A stretch of DNA of 64,000 nt, from the NCBI RefSeq assembly GCF_000721075.1, contig NZ_JOEQ01000022.1:1-64000 (forward strand), written 5' to 3'. Shown piece by piece: positions 59,014 to 64,000 of the stretch. Position numbers and translations under genes: made by a program. The notes under the pieces were generated by a model. The model saw nothing but the letters and a program-made list of their open reading frames with translations. It searched no databases and was not told the DNA's origin. Position 1 is the first letter of the stretch, and each line of letters begins with the position of its first letter. The DNA comes from Streptosporangium amethystogenes (lineage in GTDB: Bacteria; Actinomycetota; Actinomycetes; Streptosporangiales; Streptosporangiaceae).

Positions 59014-60198
59014 ATGACCCGCCTGCTGATGGCGTGCGCGGGAGCGTGCTTCCTGTCGCTCGGGCTGCTCATCCCCACGATCCCCAAGTACGTCACCGGC
59101 CCGCTGCACCAAGGGCCGGGCCTGGTCGGCGGTTGCTTGGCGATCACGGCCGGGTGCGCCGTGCTCTTTCGTCCACTGGCCGGTCGGCTGGCCGACCGGC
59201 GCGGCCGCAGGGCGGCGGCCTGCACCGGCGTCGCGCTGCTGGCGATCACCTCCTTCGCCGTGCTCGTGGCCGAGTCGCTGCCGCTGTTCCTGGCGTGCCG
59301 GGCCGTCGCGGGAGCAGGGGAGGCCCTGGCCTACGTCGGCCTGGCCGCCGCAGCCAGCGATCACGACCGTCCGGGCGCCGCGATCAACCGTTTCTCCATC
59401 GCGGTCAACGCCGGCCTGCTCGCCGGACCGGCGCTCGCCGAGGCCGGCCATTCCGTCGCCGGCCTGCGGGCCGTATGGGCGCTGTCCGGAGCCGTCGCCC
59501 TCGCGGCCTTCGTGGCCTGCCTGTTCCTGCCCGCGGGCCCGGCCGTCGCCGGCGATCCCGCAGGTCCGGCCGTCGCCGGCGATCCCGCCGGCACGAGGAA
59601 GGCCGGGTCGCTCGTGCATCGCGCGGGACTGCGTCCCGGGCTGGCGTACTGGGCGTCGGTGTGGGGATACACCGCCTTCAGCGCCTTCCTTCCGCTGCAC
59701 GTCGCCGCGCTGGGCGGCAGCGGCAGCGGCCCGCACTTCCTCGTCTACGGCGGCGTGCTGTTCGCCGTGCGGCTCGGCGGCCAGCGATGGACGAACCGGA
59801 TCGATCCGCGCGCGACGGCGACCGCGGCACTGCTGGTCACCGCGGCCGGGCTGGCCCTGCTCGTCGCCTGGCCGTCCGTGACCGGGGCGCTGGCCGCCGC
59901 GGCGGTGATCGGCGCCGGGCAGGCGCTGGGGCTTCCCGCGTTCCTCACGATGGCGATAACCGGTCTGCCCGCCGCGCAGCGCGGCTCGGCGGTGGCCACC
60001 ACGACGGCGTTCTTCGATCTCGGGTTCATGACGGCCGCGCTCGCGCTGGGCGCCATCGTGCAGTCGTCCGGCCTGGCCTACGGCTTCGCCGTCGCGGGCT
60101 GCGTGCCGGCCCTGGCGCCGCTGCTGTTCCTCTCCCGCTCTCACAAAACCCGCAGGACATCACCCCAAGGAGACAGCCGTGACCATTCCCACCGCTGA
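59014..60198 (+). CDS. MFS transporter
   Basis: 394 residues with about twelve membrane helices and the MFS motif A between helices 2 and 3 (RPLAGRLADRRGRRAAACTG). The central loop contains a tandem GPAVAGDPA-GPAVAGDPA repeat (27-base units at about 59537-59590). Substrate unknown; drug or metabolite efflux is typical for this subfamily. The ATG has only a weak ribosome binding site. Its 3' end overlaps the M29 aminopeptidase start by 20 bases, so the two are one unit, suggesting export or import of a peptide-like compound. Confidence 0.88.
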   Translation: MTRLLMACAGACFLSLGLLIPTIPKYVTGPLHQGPGLVGGCLAITAGCAVLFRPLAGRLADRRGRRAAACTGVALLAITSFAVLVAESLPLFLACRAVAGAGEALAYVGLAAAASDHDRPGAAINRFSIAVNAGLLAGPALAEAGHSVAGLRAVWALSGAVALAAFVACLFLPAGPAVAGDPAGPAVAGDPAGTRKAGSLVHRAGLRPGLAYWASVWGYTAFSAFLPLHVAALGGSGSGPHFLVYGGVLFAVRLGGQRWTNRIDPRATATAALLVTAAGLALLVAWPSVTGALAAAAVIGAGQALGLPAFLTMAITGLPAAQRGSAVATTTAFFDLGFMTAALALGAIVQSSGLAYGFAVAGCVPALAPLLFLSRSHKTRRTSPQGDSRDHSHR

Positions 60199-61396
60199 GC
60201 TGGCCGACTACGCCGACGTCGTCTTCGACATCGCCGTACCGGTCGTCGCCGGCGACCGAGTGCTGATCAACGCCGAGATCGAGCACGCCCCGCTCGCCCG
60301 CGCCCTGGCCGAGACGGCATACGCCCGGGGTGCCCGCTATGCCGACATCTGGTATTTCGACCCCTACGCGAAGCGATCCCGGGTCCAGCACGCGGACGCG
60401 GCCACGCTGAGCGAGGTCCCGGCCTGGCTGGACGCACGCAACGAGGAGCTGGCCCGCCACTGCGGCATCCTGCTCAACATCCGCGGCGTCGCGGCACCGG
60501 ATCTCCTCGCCGGACAGGACCCGGTACGGGCGGGCCTGGACCGCATGCCGGCCCTCACGTCGAGGCAGCGGCTGCAGCTCGGCAACCTCGTCCGCTGGGC
60601 GATGGTCCCCTGCCCGACCGCGGAATGGGCGCGCGCGATCTTCGGGGAGCCGGACGAGGCCCGCCTCTGGCAGCACCTGCGACCGATACTGCGCCTGGAC
60701 CGGCCCGATCCCCGTGCCGCCTGGGAGCAGCGGATCGCCGAGTTGCTGAGCCGCGCGGAGGTGCTGAACGGGATGCGGCTCGACGCCGTCCGGTTCGAGG
60801 GACCGGGCACCGACCTGACCATCGGCCTGCTTCCGGGCGCGCACTGGACCGCGGCGCGTCTCGAATCCGTGCGGGGGCACCGCTTCCAGGCCAACCTCCC
60901 CACCGAGGAGGTGTTCACCACGCCTGACTACCGCCGGGTGGAGGGCACCGTCCGTTCGACGCGGCCACTCGCGCTCAACGGGAGCGTCATTCGCGACCTG
61001 GAGCTGACCTTCACCGGTGGAGTGGTCACGGAGGTGAGGGCGAGTGCCGGCGCCGACGTGGTCCGCACCCACCAGGCGACCGACGCGGGCGCGGCCCGTC
61101 TGGGCGAGCTGGCCCTGGTCGACGGCTCGTCGCCGGTCGGGCAATCGGGCCTCACCTTTCTCGAGACCCTGCTGGACGAGAACGCCACCTGCCATCTGGC
61201 CTGGGGTGCCGGCCTGCCTCCGGGCGTACCCGAGCACCTGCGCGAGCGGGACGCCGCCGGGCTTGAGGCGGCCGGGGTCAACATCTCCGGTGTGCACATC
61301 GACTTCATGGTGGGCGGCCCCGACGTCACCGTCACGGGGATCGGGCACGACGGCGGCGCGATCGAGTTGCTCCGCGACGACGAGTGGCAGGTCTGA
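60179..61396 (+). CDS. M29 family (leucyl) aminopeptidase
   Basis: 405 residues from a GTG with AAGGAG 6 bases upstream. The thermophilic-aminopeptidase (M29) fold is recognisable: ADVVFDIAVPVVAGDRVLIN, GAHWTAARL, QANLPTEEVFTTPDYRRVEG (metal-binding Glu), a late HLAWGAG, and the HIDFMVGGPDVTVTG block (His and Asp ligands). Two-metal exopeptidase acting in the cytoplasm on short peptides. Overlaps the MFS gene, with which it is translationally coupled. Confidence 0.9.
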   Translation: MTIPTAELADYADVVFDIAVPVVAGDRVLINAEIEHAPLARALAETAYARGARYADIWYFDPYAKRSRVQHADAATLSEVPAWLDARNEELARHCGILLNIRGVAAPDLLAGQDPVRAGLDRMPALTSRQRLQLGNLVRWAMVPCPTAEWARAIFGEPDEARLWQHLRPILRLDRPDPRAAWEQRIAELLSRAEVLNGMRLDAVRFEGPGTDLTIGLLPGAHWTAARLESVRGHRFQANLPTEEVFTTPDYRRVEGTVRSTRPLALNGSVIRDLELTFTGGVVTEVRASAGADVVRTHQATDAGAARLGELALVDGSSPVGQSGLTFLETLLDENATCHLAWGAGLPPGVPEHLRERDAAGLEAAGVNISGVHIDFMVGGPDVTVTGIGHDGGAIELLRDDEWQV

Positions 61397-61487
61397 GTCG
61401 AATCCAGGTAGGACGGCACGAGCTGCCCGGGATCGTCCCGAACGGGAGCGACTCTCTCAATGAGGTAGCGGAGCATATGGTCAGGGG

Positions 61488-62489
61488 ATGGTGGAGACGC
61501 TGACCGGCGGAGGTTCCCGGCTGGAGCCGTTCCGGGCCGAGCTGACCGGTTACTGCTACCGGTTGCTCGGCTCCGGCTTCGAGGCCGAGGACGCGGTACA
61601 GGAAACGCTGTTGCGTGCCTGGCGGGCGTTCGACCGCTATGACGAGCAACGGGCGTCGCTGCGTACCTGGCTCTACAGCATCGCCACCAACATCTGCCTC
61701 GACATGCTGCGCAGCACACAACGCCGGGCCTTGGCCATGGATCTCAGCCGGGCCGCGGACGGCGGACCGAACATCGGTGAGCCGGTGTCGGAGCGGATCT
61801 GGATCCAGCCGGTTCCGGACGGTCTCGTGCTGCCGACGGACGGCGATCCGGAAGAGCTGGCCGTGCGACGGGAGACGATCCGGCTGGCGTTCGTCGCCGC
61901 GCTGCAGCACCTGCCGCCCCGGCAGCGGGTGGTGCTGATCCTGCGCGACGTGTTGCGGTGGAAGGCCGGGGAGGTCGCGGACCTCCTGGAAACCACCGTC
62001 GCGTCGGTGACCAGCGCGTTGCAGCGGGCAAGGTCGACGCTCAGAACGGTTGACGTCGTGCCCGGTGAGCCGTTCCGGCCGTCCGACCCGGGCCAGCGCG
62101 AACTGCTCGCCCGCTACTGCACCGCATTCGAGCGTCACGACATCACCGCGCTCGTCGCCCTGCTGCACGAGGACGCGACGATGTCGATGCCTCCCTTCGC
62201 CTGGTGGCTTCGCGGTCGCGACCGGATCGAGCGGGCGCTGCTGGACCCGAACGCGTCCTGCGCGGGCGCGCGCCTCGTCCCGGCCGCGGCGAACGGCTCC
62301 CCGGCGTTCTGGCAGACCAGACCCGGTCCCGACGGCGTCCACGTGCCCTTCGGGCTGGTCCTCCTGGACGTGTCCGAGGGCCTGATCGGCGGCATCACCA
62401 CCTACCTGGACACCGACCGGCTGATCCTGCTCTTCGGCGCTCCGGCCGGCTCCTCCCGGCCACCGCGAATGATTCCCGCGCACCGATGA
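61488..62489 (+). CDS. ECF sigma factor with C-terminal SnoaL-like domain (SigG-like)
   Basis: 333 residues. Sigma region 2 (GYCYRLLGSGFEAEDAVQET, then LLRAWRAFDRYDEQRASLRT and WLYSIATNICLD), region 4 (LPPRQRVVLILRDVLRWKAG, then VADLLETTVASVTSALQRAR), and an NTF2/SnoaL-like tail (ARYCTAFERHDITALVALLH onward). The RASLRTWLYSIATN signature fits the SigG/ECF56-type group, distinct from the ECF41 genes at the left. A VOC protein gene begins 62 bases after its stop; such pairs are common in actinobacteria and suggest response to toxic aldehydes or DNA damage. No anti-sigma gene is present. Confidence 0.92.
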   Translation: MVETLTGGGSRLEPFRAELTGYCYRLLGSGFEAEDAVQETLLRAWRAFDRYDEQRASLRTWLYSIATNICLDMLRSTQRRALAMDLSRAADGGPNIGEPVSERIWIQPVPDGLVLPTDGDPEELAVRRETIRLAFVAALQHLPPRQRVVLILRDVLRWKAGEVADLLETTVASVTSALQRARSTLRTVDVVPGEPFRPSDPGQRELLARYCTAFERHDITALVALLHEDATMSMPPFAWWLRGRDRIERALLDPNASCAGARLVPAAANGSPAFWQTRPGPDGVHVPFGLVLLDVSEGLIGGITTYLDTDRLILLFGAPAGSSRPPRMIPAHR

Positions 62490-62551
62490 GTTTCGTGACG
62501 CCACGGCGTATCACCGTGGACGGCCACTCACAGCAGACCGGAGGAGCGGAC

Positions 62552-62926
62552 ATGACGACTGTCCAGCCCATCATCACCACACCCGACCTGGATCGACTGC
62601 GGACCTTCTACGAGCGCCTGCTCGGAGCGGTGGAGGCGAGCCGCTTCCCGGATGACGGCCCCACCTTCTTCGTGAACCTGAAGCTGGGTGACTCGGAACT
62701 CGGACTGGTCAACGAGGCGGCGGCCGACCTGTCCGCCCCGCAGCGGATCCTGCTGAGCGTGCAGGTCCACGATGTCGACGGCTTGCTGGAGCAGGTCGGG
62801 GCGGCCGGCGGACGGGTGCTCGGCCCGTCGACCGACATGCCCTGGGGAGAACGCGTGGCCCACATCCACGACCCTGACGGAAACATGGTCAACCTGACCC
62901 AGCACCTCCAGGAGCGCGCCGGTTGA
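62552..62926 (+). CDS. VOC (glyoxalase/bleomycin-resistance) family protein
   Basis: 124 residues, GGAGGAG 5 bases before the ATG. A paired beta-alpha-beta-beta-beta fold is evident (PIITTPDLDRLRTFYERLLG; VHDVDGLLEQVGAAGGRVLG), ending in HIHDPDGNMVNLTQH, which supplies the His/Glu-type metal positions of dioxygenase- or glyoxalase-like members. Substrate unknown. Downstream partner of the ECF sigma gene. Confidence 0.9.
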   Translation: MTTVQPIITTPDLDRLRTFYERLLGAVEASRFPDDGPTFFVNLKLGDSELGLVNEAAADLSAPQRILLSVQVHDVDGLLEQVGAAGGRVLGPSTDMPWGERVAHIHDPDGNMVNLTQHLQERAG

Positions 62927-62967
62927 GAGACCGCTGAAGACCGGTGCGGCGCCCCGGCCGGCGCGAG

Positions 62968-63000
62968 CCGCGCGACCTCATCGGCGATGAGGTCGCGCGG
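62968..63000. terminator. Bidirectional terminator
   Basis: CCGCGCGACCTCATC (62968-62982) and GATGAGGTCGCGCGG (62986-63000) form a perfect 15-bp stem with a GGC loop, between the plus-strand VOC gene and the minus-strand FMN reductase gene. Confidence 0.85.
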
Positions 63001-63013
63001 GTCTCGTGAACGC

Positions 63014-63607
63014 TCAGCTGCCGTCGTCCGGGGTCACGGGGGCGTGCAGCGGGAGCAGCGCGGTCCCGACCAGCAGCAGTTCGTCGAGCAGCTTCTTGGC
63101 GGACGCGACCACGGCGTCGGTGGCCTGGAACGTCCCGTCCTCGCCGATGTGCTGGGCGATGAACGGGATGTGGACCGCGTCCTGGACCGGGACCATCCGC
63201 AGCGTGGTGACGACCTGCTTGAGCTGCCCGGTCGCCCTGGTCCCGGCCGAGACACCGCCGTAGGAGACGAAACCGACGGCCTTGTGGCGCCACTCGCGGT
63301 TGAGGTAGTCGAGGGCGTTCTTCAACACCGCCGGGTAGCCGTTGTTGTACTCCGGGGTGACCAGCACGTACGCCTGTGCCCGGGAGACACGGGCGCTCCA
63401 GCGCCTGGTGTGCTCGTTGACGTAGTTGCCGGTCATCGGGTGGTTCGGCTCGTCGAACATCGGCAGGTCGACCTCGGCGAGGTCGACGAGCTCGACCTCG
63501 AAGCCCCCGTGGGTCCGGGCGTGGTCGGCGAACCAGGAGGCGACCGCGGCGCCGGCCCGTCCGGGACGGGTGCTGCCGGTGATGATCTGCAGCAGGGGAA
63601 GGGACAT
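63014..63607 (-). CDS. NADPH-dependent FMN reductase
   Basis: 197 residues from the ATG at 63607 (GGGAG 7 bases upstream); an in-frame ATG at 63631 would add 8 residues. Flavodoxin-like fold with the FMN phosphate loop GSTRPGRAGAAVASW, the family motif VTPEYNNGYPAVLKNALDYL, and GFVSYGG. It reduces free FMN or quinones with NADPH. A truncated flavin-reductase-type gene lies immediately upstream. Confidence 0.92.
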   Translation of the reverse strand: MSLPLLQIITGSTRPGRAGAAVASWFADHARTHGGFEVELVDLAEVDLPMFDEPNHPMTGNYVNEHTRRWSARVSRAQAYVLVTPEYNNGYPAVLKNALDYLNREWRHKAVGFVSYGGVSAGTRATGQLKQVVTTLRMVPVQDAVHIPFIAQHIGEDGTFQATDAVVASAKKLLDELLLVGTALLPLHAPVTPDDGS

Positions 63608-63627
63608 GGGGTTGCTCCCGTCTGTGG

Positions 63628-63860
63628 TCATGCCGCCCCGTTCAGGTGATCGAGGGCGGTGATGCTGTGGAGACCGCCGGGCGTGGAACATCGGGGGGCG
63701 ACGTCGTCATCGGCGCGGTGACGGAGGACTCGCGGCGGGACCGGTTCGTGGTCACTCCCGGTCGACACGTCGTGGATCTCGCATTCGAGCCAGGCCGCGG
63801 CGCCGTTCTCGGTGACGGACCGGCCGACATCCGCGAACCGGTCGCCGTACGCGCCGCGAG
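63628..63860 (-). pseudogene. Flavin-reductase-domain fragment
   Basis: A minus-strand frame of about 77 codons: GDRFADVGRSVTENGAAAWL, then ECEIHDVSTGSDHEPVPPRV and SITALDHLNGAA-stop. This matches the end of the flavin-reductase-like (FMN-binding split barrel) family, where AWLECxxHxVxxxGDHE is the flavin-site motif. Upstream frames are scrambled, so the N-terminal half is lost or shifted. It ends 21 bases from the FMN reductase start. Confidence 0.6.
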
Positions 63861-64000
63861 CCGCCGGCGGAGCGGCCCCTGGTCCGCACCCATGATAGAC
63901 AACCCCATCCGTGCGCAGGTCGCGGGCCTCGGCCATGCCATCGGGGCTCCCGGCCCCAGAGCGCGACCGGCGGCGGAGTCTCACCCCGCGGCATGCCTAG
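63861..64000. other. Right-edge sequence with no supported gene
   Basis: Arginine-rich frames only. It may contain the scrambled 5' half of the flavin-reductase fragment. Nothing else was recognised before the window ends. Confidence 0.3.

Overview
This is high-GC actinomycete DNA, and the gene repertoire (ECF41 sigma factors, LAL-type LuxR regulators, WhiB and AICE-type integrase relics, class IV lanthipeptide genes, many secreted hydrolases) suggests a Streptosporangiaceae-like soil genus such as Nonomuraea. That genus assignment is inference from gene content only. The window is accessory chromosome rather than core: about a third of the recognisable genes are truncated, frameshifted or transposon relics.

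Region 1 (1-12.2 kb, almost all minus strand) is a stress or redox block built around three ECF41-type sigma factor genes. Only one is complete; one lacks the sigma-4 domain and one lacks the SnoaL-like regulatory domain. Four near-identical promoters (TGTCACA-N17-GTCTTA, or GTCTTT in one case) head four transcription units. These carry an NAD(P)-binding oxidoreductase, a cupin, an esterase, two ferritin-like genes (one fused to CDGSH iron-sulfur domains), an alpha/beta hydrolase, a fumarate-reductase-like flavoprotein and an LtrA membrane protein. I read this as an ECF41 regulon.

Region 2 (12.4-22.1 kb) has a large LuxR/LAL regulator and a secreted lectin-like propeller. It also has a 1275-residue secreted protein combining a beta-helix, a CdtB-like DNase domain and a ricin-like C-terminus, followed by a divergent MarR/NmrA pair with clear operators.

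Region 3 (22.1-43.7 kb) looks like an eroded integrated island. It starts near a tRNA 3' fragment and ends with an integrase C-terminal relic, with IS relics (ISAs1, IS5, IS4, IS110, IS3) scattered through it. Inside is a compact RiPP cluster: a class IV lanthipeptide synthetase, an S9 peptidase translationally coupled to it, a 38-residue precursor peptide, a strong hairpin, and a radical SAM enzyme. The island also has a histidine kinase/response regulator pair with a DJ-1/PfpI-like membrane protein, a Tat-exported PL8-type lyase, DUF2231, a secreted tandem ferritin-like protein, and a DUF305 protein.

Region 4 (43.7-64 kb) holds an SDR/TetR pair with a 17-bp palindromic operator, a secreted metallopeptidase homologue that has lost HExxH, a DUF1877 protein, a truncated GlxA-type regulator, and a second histidine kinase/response regulator pair. 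It continues with a CPBP protease, a LysR regulator with a matching box upstream of a secreted M9 collagenase, a lipoprotein, an MFS/M29 aminopeptidase pair, an ECF sigma factor with a VOC protein, and an NADPH-dependent FMN reductase.

All assignments were made by reading the sequence; no database search was run.
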